A stretch of DNA of 64,000 nt, taken from Paramarasmius palmivorus (Eukaryota; Basidiomycota; Agaricomycetes; Agaricales; Marasmiaceae). The DNA lies in NCBI GenBank assembly GCA_037176845.1, contig JAYKXP010000031.1, positions 1 to 64,000 of the forward strand, in the 5' to 3' direction. Below the pieces are notes generated by a model that did no database searches, had not been told where the DNA came from, and saw only the letters and a list, made by a program, of their open reading frames with translations. Positions 1-11,936 of this stretch are shown here, piece after piece. The position numbers and the translations under genes were made by a program. How positions within the stretch are numbered: position 1 is the stretch's first letter; the number at the start of each line of letters is the position of its first letter.

Positions 1-1240
1 GTACTCGCGCTTGAGTTCGATGAGTTGGCATGGTGCTTTTACGAGTATCAGTAAGAGTTGTCCTTTCTCTTAGTTTCGCCTTCTGGAACCACTCACCCAA
101 CGAAGGGCACCGTTTGACGTGTTTTCTTCAGCTTCCCACATTCCCAGCCAAACCCGAAACACGCCGCTCAAAGACCTCGTATCCCCCCGTCTCGATCTCC
201 TCAAATCCTCCTACTTCCTCCCCCCACATACAAAGCTTACCTCGACCCAATCACCTCAGCTGCAGGCACCTAACACCCCGGCAAACGTCGCGAAATCACT
301 CTCATTACAAGAACGAACCTGAGTATCCCCGCACCATATACCAAACGGCACCAACTCCGATCTTTGTACGTTCACATCCGCAACTCGCACCCCAGATTCT
401 ATCGTTCATCTTCTCCTTGTGCATATCTGAACGACTCATCCCTTCCCATTACATCCAAATACTGGCTTAGTATCTTTCCATTTGGATACGCCGTTTTATG
501 CCACGTCTAGAGACTGTGGCCCTTGGGTTGTTTAAGAGGTTGACGAGGGCAGTTTCACATCGGACGGATATGCCGAAGTGGCTTTGACGCGTGGGCATAC
601 GGAAACGGACGTTCAGAAGAGTGTAAGTATGTGCGATGGTTGATCATGAGATGCTTTTGTTCCAGAAGGAGAAACGTTTTGATGGCAACGACCTAGGGGA
701 TTCGCGTTTTGCGAACACTTGAGGTGGCTATCGAAGTGGAGGATGGATGTGAATGTCGGGATCTGGGTGTAGCGCTTGCCAAGATATTAGATATGCTATC
801 AATGCCGAATCTGAGAGAGTGGGACGAGTGAGACCGAGATGTGAGTGTACGACTGTGGCGGTAACGAAGTCGTTATAGAGGGTGAATGACTGGGAAAGAT
901 TGGGGGAACCTGACGATGAGTGGTTGGATATGTCGAGCCTTGTACCTGGGTTGAAAGAGTTGGTTGTAGAAGAGTTCGAAGAGTTTACGGTTGTTGCGGA
1001 GTTTCCTGGGCGATATGAAATGTTCAACGAGTACGTCGCATTTCGTTCCATTCTAAGTGCCAAGTGGTGTGCTGCTAATCGCTAGTGTAGTGGTACCAGG
1101 CCTTCGTCGCCTCGATCTCCTCGTCCTAACTGGCTGGAGGAAGGGCGTGTTCAGGAGATCCTTTCTTGAAGCCAGTAGCGCGTTTAGTGCATCATTGTAT
1201 TCTTGGAACGAATATTTGTGCTCCAATCTTGTATTGTAAG
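1..1240 (+). pseudogene. F-box family relic, 5' end cut by the window edge
   Basis: Pieces in several frames match the F-box proteins at 25679-27400 and 43623-45494. At 30-53 the end of a first coding exon reads ELAWCFYEYQ followed by a GTAAGA donor; the complete gene at 45494 has ELAWWFYKYQ at the same place. Positions 125-320 match the region ahead of the F-box, and LAPQILSFIFSLC near 380-425 is the F-box core. Around 735-830 an NGCKCRD-like stretch recurs, and 940-1140 holds LVVEEFEEF and VVPGLRRLDLLVL, the C-terminal LRR-like segment. Several frameshifts and stops separate these pieces, so no product is expected. The true start lies upstream of base 1. Confidence 0.75.
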
Positions 1241-1249
1241 TGTTTTATA

Positions 1250-2240
1250 CGGTCCAGGAAGAGAAGAAGACTACGTTCAATTACACAAATAAGCATAAGG
1301 CTCCAGCTCAGGTACATCTGCAAAAAATCTCCTGACCACTTCAATGTGCTTACGACAATGCGTAAACACCCTAGCGAGGCCCTCCATATCGTCTACCACC
1401 CTATCGATATCGATATCCTCGAGCGGTTCAGGTCCACAGTACTGACAATCAATAAGTATCAAGTGAACGTTGAAGCAATCCACGAGCGTATTTGGGGTCC
1501 CAACGTCGAGGTGGTAGATTCGTCGAGAGTGGGCTTGTCTCAAGGTATTCAATCCGCTTTAGAGCTGTATATTGTGAATCATCGTTGAGTTTGATTGAAA
1601 TGTGACACCAACTTACCAGTGCAATATATTTAGAAGCATCCTCGAATCCAGCTGAGCCCGTACCAGAGTTATCAGCGTCCATCGGGTCAACAATCGACCG
1701 AAAACAAGTTGGTATATACTTCAAGATGAGGAGGGATGCCCCCTCGTTTCACGGTGTTTCGACCTGCAATTTCACCTCGGTAAAAAAAAACAAGGCACCT
1801 TATCCGCTCCAAAAAGATACGGCAACGTAGACCCCTGAAGGTCCGAAAGTACTTCGTACGCACGTACTTCAGACCGAAAGGTCTCTCCTGGATATCGATA
1901 ATCACCGAAATACAGATCCTTGTCGTTTGGCCAGATAGAGAGCGAAGGAATGATCAATTTGAACACCATTTTGACATCTTGACCGTCGATTTCGGCAAGC
2001 CAGACTTGTGAGTTGACGTCTTTACCGGATTTGAGACATTTCAGGAGTGTGAATCTGACTGGTTTGTCGAAGGCGATAGGGGGAAATGGGCGGCAGCATG
2101 AATATGTAGTATGAGCCTTGAGGTTGCTTGAGAGTTGAGGTGAAGGTTAACCCTGTTGACAGAGGGGTTTTCCTTGATTTTTTTCGGAGAATTGGCATTC
2201 GTTGGCGGTATTCTTGTACGCATTCTGTGCCGACCTCCAT
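1250..2240 (-). pseudogene. Decayed protein-kinase-like gene
   Basis: Read on the minus strand from about 2110, one frame gives PIAFDKPVRFTLLKCLKSG and then SQVWLAEIDGQDVKMVFKL, resembling the N-lobe of small kinase-like proteins common in basidiomycetes. RAYEVLSDLQG and LPYLFGAD follow. After a run of nine T (minus strand, near 1783-1791) the frame changes twice before LLILKYIPT. Farther on, QAHSRRIYHLDVGTPNTL resembles the HxDxxxxN catalytic loop, and LILIDCQYCGPEP stands where DFG would be. A possible intron near 1560-1610 does not restore the frame. The kinase link is from motif memory only; the frame breaks make a functional product unlikely. Confidence 0.5.
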
Positions 2241-2586
2241 AGACGTAACTAGAAAAGAGGTCTAAGTCTAACCGCGGTTGACTCTCACATAAGTCACGGT
2301 ACGTATTATCCCACGGCGTGATCGTCAGCGCTCTGAGATATACGCAAATAACGCGATTATGCAGCGCTTACTCTCTGGGAGTCGACTGTCTGATTCATCA
2401 TTCCGACAGGTATGTCCCTCGGTGTACTTACTCACACTCGTGCTATCAGGGATCCGATGATGAAAAGGGGTTAGATGAGCTTTGCATAGCTATCTAGGCC
2501 CCGCTGGATGTAGCTTGAGTCAACGTATTACTGATTTGTGCGAATAAATAAAAATCTATTGAAAAGGGATGGATCGGAGCATTTTC

Positions 2587-4737
2587 TTATCCCTGTAGCC
2601 CGGCAAGAACCTGACCAGCGCGTGAGGCTTGTACACCTGAACTCATCCCATTAGCTCCTTGCACAAAATAAAGACCTGGCAAAAGCTCACTCATCATTCC
2701 ACATCCACTAGCTCCCGCAGGTTTATTCATTGCTTGCACTGCGTCCCTCAGTAGACCTTCAGTCTCCGTTACTCCCATCCAAGACGGCGATGTTTTCAGT
2801 TTCTTGAGCTCGTCGACAAGAGCTTGGAATACAACCATCCAGATTGGCTATATAGGTATCGTCTCAGTTCGTCTACGTCGCTGACGTGAGGCAGAGTCGC
2901 ATAGACTTACACCTGCGATTGGATCAAGCATCTCTGTATCTTCAATATCAGAGATTTTCTGCATGATTCTCACGGCGGCTGTGGCAGAATCTACCACCTT
3001 TTGTCGGCTTTGCACTTGTTGATCCACGAAGGGATGGTGAAGACGGATATACGCCGCGTGTGCGAGGCATTGGGTCACCAGGAGCTTTTTTGGGACGTGA
3101 TTCCCAACGTTTGTTGTGCTCTGAATGAATCGTACGAGGATGGAATCCAGTGTGGAGAATTCCATGGAGGATCGAGCAGTATTGGGGGATCTAGAGATCA
3201 TATCTATGAAAGGCTCAGTACAGAGAAATTCGAGAGTCTTGAGGACGTACTATCCCAATGTTTCGACCCAACCTGGGTAGCTTGTTCAAATAAAATCGCC
3301 GCTTTGGCATTCAACGTAGGCCAAGACGTCGGCGAGGCCGCATCGTATGTCCCAGAGGTATCTGTAAGGAAACGAAGGATTGTATGGCTTCCAATCGTTT
3401 GAACACCAGCCTAACCCCGAGTTATAATCAGTCGGACGAGCAAAGGTCAAAGCAACAAAGACATACACTACTATATGCCTCCATATCCTCTGGCCACGGT
3501 GTATCAATCCTTAGTCCTTCTCTAGCGCTCAACATGACATTCGAAGGGGAACCGTCGATTGCTGTCCAACAATAATTCAAGGTGAGGACCGCCCAAAAAG
3601 CGTTGATCCGCTCGCCTTCCTCAATAACATCAACAGGTTGAGGTAGAATCGTATTGGAGCTTAGCTCTGACGAACGAATGGCATGCAGCCCGGCACTGAT
3701 GGCCAACGACATTGCCGTCGTCATGTGGTATTTCCCTTCGAGGATTTTAACGTTGTGGAAGAAATAGCGTGCGATAAGACAAGAAGCTTGGATCATGCAT
3801 AGAACATTCTGATGATTTGCTTAGTATTCGTGTAATGAGAAACTGGACGCTAACTTACTGTGGCTCTTGACACCTCCATTCCAGGCGACATTGTCCCTGA
3901 AAGACCTTGAGTGATTGCTTCCAAGGCTCTTTTCAGAAACGGGGCCTCATATTGCTTGAGGTCCGGGTTTTGCGTGGGAGAAGAAAGGCACACTGCCCAT
4001 AGATATGCAGTATTCAATAACGCATTTATCCCACGCTCGGTAGCAGGAACATTCAAAGCGGAATTGGCGAACCGGTCGATGTTGAGGAAGAATCCAATGT
4101 GTGGCGCATGTGATATGAATATGCGGAATCTACAACGTTGGATAGAGCGTCAAGATAATGAAACGACCAAGAACAAAAAAACGTACAGTTGGTTCCGCAA
4201 CGCTGCGGGTATCTGATCCTGAAACGGCGTCTGGTCATCAAAAATCAGCTGGTCAATATCACGATCAATGCTTACCTCGGAGGACGACGAGGATACTGTA
4301 TTGATGGGCTGAGCTTGATACGGATTATGCAGGGCGACACCTCCGGAGGCTTCAGTTGGGACAGAAGACTGCCCGCCTGCCGGTCCTTGTTGCTGTAGCT
4401 GTTGCAATCTTGCTTCCAGAACCGCAATCTGCTCTTCCAGCATCTGAGATGGGGTAGACCCTCCATTTGTGTATTCGCAATCTTGAAATTGTTCTGACGA
4501 ACGAAGACAAGCGTTACACGATGGTCGTGCACCGTCACATTTCTAGTGGGCGGTAGAGTCAATCGGTATGGATATTGTCAGTGAGAAAACACATACGATT
4601 TTGCGAATCCTATAAGCATAGATATGTTAACTCATTATCACCGCATAAACTAAAGCTACTAACCTGCAATTGGTACATGCGCCACCCTTGTATATCGTAG
4701 ATCCTGGCCTTGCCAATCTATTGATTCGACTGCTCAT
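2587..4737 (-). CDS. Zn2Cys6 fungal-specific transcription factor
   Basis: Eight exons join cleanly: complement of 4664-4737, 4597-4609, 4187-4542, 3859-4129, 3467-3808, 3251-3410, 2911-3203 and 2587-2847, giving 589 residues. Residues 21-51 form a binuclear zinc cluster: C21-x2-C24-x6-C31-x6-C38-x2-C41-x9-C51, interrupted by two introns and a 13-nt exon. A short Gln-rich coiled coil (LQQLQQQ) follows, where these factors usually dimerise. The middle and C-terminal parts carry HAPHIGFFLNIDRF and LAHAAYIRLHHPF, typical of the fungal-specific regulatory domain (PF04082 type). It should bind DNA in the nucleus as a pathway regulator; the target genes are not evident. All introns are 47-63 nt with GT..AG ends, and no frame break was found. 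Confidence 0.92.
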
Positions 4738-4739
4738 AT

Positions 4740-6560
4740 TGGGCTTTGTATCTGCTGGGACTTTCTTCCTTTCGTTGGATTTGACCTGAGTAAGAAAGGT
4801 ACGATGTGAGTCTTTATACCAACTTGTTCTCCTCCGAGCTGACCTTTCAAAGACCCGTCTTCACTGCATCATTCCGCCCAGCCCGTTTTCTGAACGGATT
4901 CCTGCCCTTGCCGTTTAACCTGGTTTACCCTTTTTGCATGCCGAGTACCCAGGAGCGGGAGAGCAAAATCCGCTTTTGACCGTATCGTAAAAGTCGACTG
5001 TTGGTGTCATCGAACGTGAAGAATGTCTAGACGTCATGATTGTTAAACCCATGGGAAGAAATTCCTCCATATGGCACGTATGACCGAAAATTGCCTTCTT
5101 CACCTGATGCGTCGTGTTCCTCCCGACGTTAGATTGGATTCAAGATGGAGGGCGGGAAACGATGACATCTATTCTTGAGATACCAAGTTTTGATTAAGAA
5201 GGACTCTCCTGCTCTTTGGCAACAGATGCAGAGGTAAAAGCAAGGTAAAAGATACGGAGGTACTTGTGCGGCGCCTTAAGCTCATGAGTAATCCTCGAGT
5301 TGTAATGACCTTCCTTTTTAATGTCTCTAGATTACAATGCAAAGCGAGAAATATTAGTCTAATTCAACGAGCACAGCATGATCAACATCTTACCATAAGA
5401 TTTGGAATTCCTAAGGACTCCAGTCTGATGAGTAACCTCTTGCGCAACAAGATTGATTCCGCACTAGAAGATTATAGATCTTCAATGAAGAATGCAGAAA
5501 TCGATAACTGTCCCGACATGAGAGCGGGAAACAGAGAAGTCTGAACGATGCTCTGCTTGGTAACCGAACTTCTTGATTAGGATTTTGATTTCCCACATGT
5601 TCCCATGGCAAGTCACGCACTCCACGCGGCGCGCTTCAATTTTCGCGTCACGGGTATGTAGATTATTCGCATATTGTGCCGTTTCGTTTACTTCCTCGTC
5701 ATAGTGTTCCACCAGAAAACAGGTACGCACGTTGAGCTATCGGCGAGTATTGTTCGGCGACACGGTTAGGATACGCAGCCCTCATGGAACCTGATTAGTG
5801 ATTTATGACCAACCTAACCGGCTACGGGTGGCCCAAATGGCTGAACTATACGTTAGGAGTGTATACCTGTTTACTATTAGCCCACAACATGAATAGTCCT
5901 GTGTGGCGGGGATTATCGAACGAAAATATCTCGGGTGGCATGAGGTACAGCGGCCAGGATCATAGTCGCTAGCCCTCAATGGAGTGGAAGATAACGCAGA
6001 AGAAACAGCTTGAACGGGCTCAAATTTAATCATGGGTTGGACGAGCAGGTAAGCGCAAAATGAACGCTTAACACCATTTCGCCGAATGAAGTCAGTTTTC
6101 TTTGTAGCTTTTCGGGCTCAGCATCAGTTAAGGTAGATTTAAAAAGCCCCATTCTCCGGGTAAAGCTATATTAGTATAAGCGTAACGAATACCAGTCCCA
6201 ACGCTCCAATAAGTGTTACAAGTGATGAGACGAGTTAAACCACTACTCGTAGAAAGCTTATACTAAGGAAGCGTTTAGCATCGCCTACCCAGCATCACCA
6301 GTTCGGAGCAAATGATACATTGCCTGGAGCTTTCGATATACCGTACCGTCCCGTCCCAGTATTTAGAAGCCCGTCTACGGAACGGCACGCAGCGGTGTTT
6401 CAGTCTACTATACAATACTTTGTCCATTGACCACAAGCGACGTATGTTTTCCAAGGAGCTATAGAATGCGTGTATCAAGGATAAGTTCATCAGAAGCGCT
6501 GCGATGATCATCATTGTCAAAGAAGCAAGTCTGTCCAATCACCTCATGGCTCATCATGCA
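4740..6560. other. Gene-free stretch
   Basis: Nothing was recognised on either strand. Open frames are short (under 95 codons), without a plausible start, splice pattern or family motif. The left part would hold the promoter of the zinc-cluster gene, but no clear TATA box stands out. Confidence 0.5.
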
Positions 6561-8416
6561 TCAAAGCCCGATCAAAGAATCACCACCTCCACCATCCGTA
6601 TTGTGCCGTACTATCACCACTGCACCGTTCCCCATCTTCGCTCCAATAGCCCGTAACTCGGAGATACTCAGCTTTGAAACCTCGCCCATAATTCCCAAAT
6701 GAAACGACGTCAACCTCGTCCCGACCCTTGATCGAAGCATCTTCTCAAACGCGTCTTTCTCCCAATCAGCTAGAACCAAAAGCTCGACACGGCGGAGATT
6801 AGGTAGGACTGTAAGCACAAACGAGGTGTTATAGCTCACGTTATATGGTATTAAAAGACAATCACATACCCACACGTGTCTTCGTCAACGTCAAGAACCG
6901 CAAGAAACGTTCAGTGACGATCCTAAACCCAGGAAACTCCTCTAGAGTCAGATCCCTCAAACCAGGTACAATTGTGAGGATATACGACATCTCGTCATCT
7001 GAAAACGGTACGTTTCGTAGTCTGAGCCCCGTCAGGCCCTTTGGCTCCTTGAGTCGACGAAGAAACCTCGCGAGAGACACAAGTAAACACTGACACTTTC
7101 TGGGAGGTAATCTCCTATCCGAGAGAACTCCCAACGAAGTCAAAGACGGAGCAGAAATCCTCTCCAAGAGTCTGGCGATTGCCGTTCCGGGATCTCGACA
7201 AGCACATTCGTTGTCCAACTCAATCGTAAGGCACGCAAAGGAAGACAAGGTGTCGGCTCGTCAGACTTGAGAGACACGCCTACATGCCCCTCAGAGATCT
7301 TCTTGTGAAAATCATGGTAGTTGATCGTAGCTTGAATATATGCAAAGACAAGACTTCTCCCGCACAAAAGAATTGCCGCGAGTGCGGTGTTGATGGGGAG
7401 CGAAACGCGAAGATGAGTAAGACGCGTGAAGAGACTGGATGCGTTGAAGATGTGGTGTGCTGGACACCAGGGTGCGTCGAGTGAGAACGATGTTAGGTTG
7501 GGACAGGCTTTGTGGAGCTTCTCGAAGAAACTTGTTCCGCTTGGCGTTTGATACATATCACCTAACTCCAACTCGAGACACCTGACGGGACGAATACAGC
7601 TTTTCATGTTCTCCAACACACGAGAAGCCCCAGAGACGTTTGCTCCGTGCATGACGAGATGTATTCTCGAAGGATAGAAAGGTATTGAGAGAACCGTTTC
7701 CAGCTGCCCTTCCCTGCGGTATAGACATGGAGCTGAAGGGAGAGAGGTGCCTCTCTAGAGTTCAAGAGAACGTGCCTCAAGCGCGGACTGATGAATGAAG
7801 GAGATATAACAGATGGATCTATACGCATATGAAGCCTATTCCAGACTTGTGGAGTCGAGCGATAAACCCTTCGCCAATGCTTGGTTACGAGATTGAAGGA
7901 GTGTGTGACAAGAGAAGCGTCAGAGTTGAGCTGAACTTCGTCTGCGCACAAGGAAAAGATGTAGGAGAGTATTTCTGGTGGGAGTATTCGGATGGGATGG
8001 TATAACAATTTGATTTGAACACGTCTCGCACGAAGAAAGTCGAGTGACCTGCGGAGTCGGGGTAGTTCCTGCTCGTACTTTTCAATCCTCTGGCGCGTTT
8101 CTTCAATCCTGAGATCCGCGACTGCGAGAATCGAATCAAAATGGGCTCGGTCTTCTGGTGAAAGAACACCTGGGGCACGAAGGCGTCTGTTAAGTTGGGA
8201 AGGAATGACATCAAAGGGGAATCGGTCGTCGAGAGCGCGTTCGATGCTGAGTAAGGGAGGCTTGATGGTTGGACGACTGGACGACTTGAAAGCACTGGAA
8301 GGTGTCATGACACAAGAGAGAAGAAAACAAAAGGATGCTCACCGATTCCTGTGTGTCCATACTACTGCTGCAAGGAGGAGCGAAAGAAGAATTCTCAGAT
8401 CGTTACTCAAGGTCAT
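6561..8416 (-). pseudogene. F-box/LRR-like protein with N-terminal membrane anchor, frame-broken
   Basis: Exon 1 (complement 8343-8416) encodes MTLSNDLRILLSLLLAAVVW followed by basic residues, a likely signal anchor. It splices in frame to the exon starting at 8294. Next come a coiled coil (about residues 70-110) and the F-box core IRILPPEILSYIFSLC. Near 7660 the frame shifts by a small deletion: a segment present in the paralogue at 25679-27400 is missing. A second break lies near 7240, just before NECACRD. The last intron (about 6807-6861) is normal and leads to LPNLRRVELLVLADW, ending at 6561. F-box proteins normally act as substrate adaptors of SCF ubiquitin ligases. Two breaks suggest a pseudogene, although assembly error cannot be excluded. 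Confidence 0.75.
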
Positions 8417-8419
8417 GGA

Positions 8420-9036
8420 AGTCGATGAAAAAGATACGAGGCAATAATCCATGCCTGTTGTTCGGTTCCGCTTTCGCTTGGAAGCACACAATGGCAGATC
8501 CTGATAAGCCTGCTATTGTTTCGGATGAGCAGTGAAGAGACTATAAAAGGAGTTATGAGTTCTCGCAGGGTCGAAACGAGGCTATGAGGATGATGGTGAA
8601 AAAGAAAGACACAGAGTAACAAATTTCCCCGTCACGCCAATCAAAGAACGCGCCATGTCACATCCTCATGACCTTCGTTTCCTTTTTCGGCAGCGCTTCA
8701 GGAACTGACAGCGCCGCCGCGACTCTTGAAAACACATGGATCCAGACGCGACAAAACTACTGTAAGGCTCCAGAGTTCTGTTATTCCTCACTTGATGGGT
8801 ATTTCAGAGACATTCTTAGTCTAGTCATGAACTGAGTAGCCGCCGAAAACCCTTCGCCCCAATCTTGGCATTTCATCTAATCTGACAGATCATGCTGGTT
8901 AGAATCCGAATCTGTTTACACGCGGCGAGACAAAGCCCCTTCACGAACCACTGCAGAGCTTCTTGATGGGATTGAAGAATGTGTTCAAATGAGGACCAGT
9001 GACTAAAAACCAGTAGATCACTTACACAATGACCCA
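8420..9036. other. F-box promoter and left flank of the transposon
   Basis: The part next to 8416 is the presumed promoter of the F-box gene. A stretch near 8650-8690 (TCATGACCTTCGTTTCC) recurs in altered form at 36590-36620, beside the F-box relic of copy 2. Positions 8890-9036 may hold the last bases of the alpha/beta-hydrolase gene split by the transposon. No other gene is seen. Confidence 0.4.
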
Positions 9037-9039
9037 CTT
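9037..9039. other. Candidate left target-site duplication CTT
   Basis: CTT directly precedes the left terminal inverted repeat, and CTT directly follows the right one (19724-19726). A 3-bp duplication fits CACTA/CMC-like elements, which also begin with CAC. Three bases alone are weak evidence; the case rests on their position at the exact repeat ends. Confidence 0.6.
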
Positions 9040-9067
9040 CACCAGCAAAATGTCCTGAGGATGGTAA
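9040..9067 (+). repeat. Left terminal inverted repeat of the transposon
   Basis: The first 17 bases, CACCAGCAAAATGTCCT, are identical to the reverse complement of the right end (19707-19723). Over 28 bases there are three mismatches. This repeat defines the outer boundary of the 10.7 kb element. Confidence 0.85.
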
Positions 9068-9280
9068 CCCCCTTATAATGTCCGAAATCGATTTTAATGT
9101 ACGTTATTCTGGCAGGTACTTATAACGCACTTGAGTTCAGATAATGTCCTTATAATGCCCTTGTACGCACCTTATAATCCTCGTCAGAATGGCAGCCACC
9201 ACCAGACTGATGGGACATTATAACCAACTTGTAACCACCTTATAACCACAATATCATAACTCAAGTGCGTTATAAGGCAG
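9060..9280. repeat. Left subterminal repeat array with 19-bp palindrome arms
   Basis: Motifs of the type ACCCCCTTATAATG, CTTATAACG and CTTGTAACCACC recur many times. CTTATAACGCACTTGAGTT at 9119-9137 is the exact reverse complement of 9258-9276. The string AACCCCCTTATA at 9066-9077 recurs in the same orientation at about 19541-19552. Such arrays are the likely binding region of the transposase. Confidence 0.65.
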
Positions 9281-9426
9281 TTAAAATGAAACACAATCAC
9301 GATAAGGGCAAACTAAGGTAGTTATCATAAACACGTTGTATTACAAGTCCATTACAAGTCCATTACAATCTATGTCAATTTGGGCAGCAAAAAAAAAACG
9401 TATTGAACCGACAGAATGCAGGGTTA

Positions 9427-11543
9427 TCAGGAACCACTGGTGTACCGTCGGCGCCATGGTCCATCAGCCTTAGACCCATTAGGCCTGTCCATGCCTTGAC
9501 TATCAGCAGTAGACGCCCCAGTGTCATCGGAGATTGTCGCAGCCATATCAGTAATCATACCCGCAGTCTCCTCAGTCTCCTCAGCACTCTCCTCAGCTTC
9601 ACTGACAGTCACCTTCATTGCCGTATCCCCCGCCACTTTCTCAGTCACGCTCCCAGTCGCTTTATCGTTCTCATCGGATTTCTCAGCTCGGCGTCGCTTG
9701 AGAAGTCGTCCCATTGGTGTATCGTCATGTGGGGTCTCCACAAATACACGCTTGACTTGACGACCAGCCTTGTGCCCAAAAATACTCCTGACAGAACACG
9801 TTAACCAGATATAGAGACAAGGAAACATCACGTACAAGTTCCAGAATTCCAACAAGTCAGTACGCCACTTGTCTGGACCCACGGAGATGATCTCCAAAAT
9901 ATTATAGTAAAATCTTCTGTAGTTGAATGCGCCATCTGAACTCTTGAAGTTGGTCGTCTGCGCTAAACATAACCGCGTCTAGAAACAACAAGGTCAGCAT
10001 CAATCACGCCAAATGAAATAGCCTTACATGGTGACAAGTATAAGCAATCATCTGCGGTGTCACCTTGTCAATCCCACAGATCTTGGCGTTGTCGGGTCGA
10101 GTTGCCTGTTGCTTCTCCCCTCCAACTGAACTGGGAGACGTAAATATATTTTGGGCGACCTATAATCAAGACGAGTTAGTAATTGGTCCCAATAGCGAAA
10201 GAACCGTACCTTTATCAAGATGTCCGAAAACAGTAGTCCAGCAAAATCGTGATCCTGGCAAGCATACATCACATCTAAATCATACAAGAAACCAGGAAGG
10301 TCGTCATGCGTTAGAAAGTCATCATCCATGGCTTCCGTATACCTGAAAATCAAGTAAGTAGATGATCAGGTGAAAAAACGGAAACGAACTGGTCAAATCC
10401 AGTTGGCCCATTGCGTAGTATATACACCAAGTCCTCTTTAGTAGCGAACAGGAGGCGTATAAGCATGTCGCTATTTCCTCGTCTTTGCTTCGAGTCGGAC
10501 GTGTAACTTGGCATATAATTCCTAACTTCCAGGATATCCTTGAGAGCGGCAGGCGGCGGAGTCAAAAATTTCATGACAGCAGCTTTACATGCATGCGTGT
10601 CATTCGTTCGAGTATCAGTTGCCAGTTGCGAAACCTATAAAGCCTGAGCATTGATTATCAGCAATAAAGTTTGATTTACGTGCCTTTTTGAGCATATTAT
10701 GGAACGTTTCTATGCCGTTCTCATCGTTGTCAGCACAGCAGCCGAGGAAGTCCTTGATTTGAGGGAAGAGCTCCAATATCCGGTCCCATGTGGCGCGAAC
10801 GATTTCCCTTTAAACAAGATAGATCAATAAAAGTAACAATAGGTAGGTATATGCACTCACATTTCGGCTTGTTCATCATCTACTTCGTTATCAGTGGTCT
10901 CCTGTACATCTTGCCCACTCTGTGCTCCCTTCTCTTGCTCCTGAACGGCTTCTTGTTCATCCTCCTCTTCCAAACCCCAGCCATCGTCATCACCAGCTGG
11001 CAGATCCATCTCAGCATCCCCATCATCTCCCTCCTCATCCTCGTCAACTGCTCCCAAAAGCTGCTCCCAAGCCCTGTTTCCCTCCATTCCTGCTTCAAAT
11101 ACGACTCCGACGTCGACCCAGAGGTCAATGTTGCGTCTGAAACTCTTGCCGAGGGTGATGATAACATCACTCATGGTTTTGGTGTTGGAGACTCTGTAAT
11201 GCCCATCAGTATAGCTAGTCTGAATTGGACTTGCACCGTACCTTGGCTTTTTCTTTCTCAGCCGAGGTCTCAGTGTAACAGCAGCTTCATCCATCTCGTT
11301 TGCCAGGCGCTGCTCCTTGGTCACCTTGGTCGTCTTGCCCTTGGCTGCCTTGCTCGTGTTCTTCTTGCCCGTATCTGTTGCCGACTTCTTGGCCTGAGTC
11401 TTATCGATTGCGGTGGATGTGTTTGGCATTTGGGAGTTTGTCAATACCGTAGACGAACGTTGATTCTTCTTTGGAGGAGCAGAAGGAGCAAGTGACGATG
11501 ACGGGATGTTGGAAGCTTGAGACGCGCGGTGTTTGGAGGCCAT
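9427..11543 (-). CDS. DUF6698-like cargo protein of the transposon
   Basis: Eight exons give 590 residues: complement of 11242-11543, 10861-11193, 10684-10807, 10390-10634, 10210-10342, 10028-10159, 9836-9978 and 9427-9787. The N-terminus is Ser/Lys-rich and looks nuclear; an acidic stretch of about 60 residues follows. The conserved core contains YTEAMDDDF, LLFSDILIK, DGAFNYRRFYYNI and a WRTDLLEFWNL segment, which resemble the basidiomycete DUF6698 family as I remember it. The tail is again Lys/Glu/Ser-rich. No catalytic residues are recognised. The third intron needs a GC donor (AAG/GCACGT at 10683) to keep the frame; with it the total is exactly divisible by three. The gene sits between the left transposon end and the Spt5-like gene, so it is cargo by position. 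Confidence 0.75.
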
Positions 11544-11936
11544 TGTGAGGTAGTGGTGGGATGAAGGAAAGAGACGAAGGATGGGGAGGATAGATGCTGC
11601 ACTGGGGTGGTCAGTGCACAGTTCTCACGGCTGTCAGAATGTTCGCGGACGCGTCACGGCCATGGAACGTGGGGCGCGCCAGACACCTTTACCAAAAATA
11701 GCAATAGATGGAACCACAATCTAGAACAAGCGCATCAAAGCCTGAAATCGTAAATGGAAAGAACATACCTTTAATGTGTCTGTTGGCTTCACCGTTTACA
11801 CGGCTACTGGTCCCTTGAGCCACGTAGAGGCCAGACACATTCAAGGGTTTGTTAGCGTTCACATTTATTTATTGCTACAAGAAAGAGTTCTACGTAGGTA
11901 TGCTATCAATACAAGAAATTGCTACATCTAATACTT

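Noticed and set aside
10788..11495. 235-codon plus-strand frame
   Set aside because: It is the shadow of the Ser/Glu-rich first exons of the DUF6698-like gene on the other strand.
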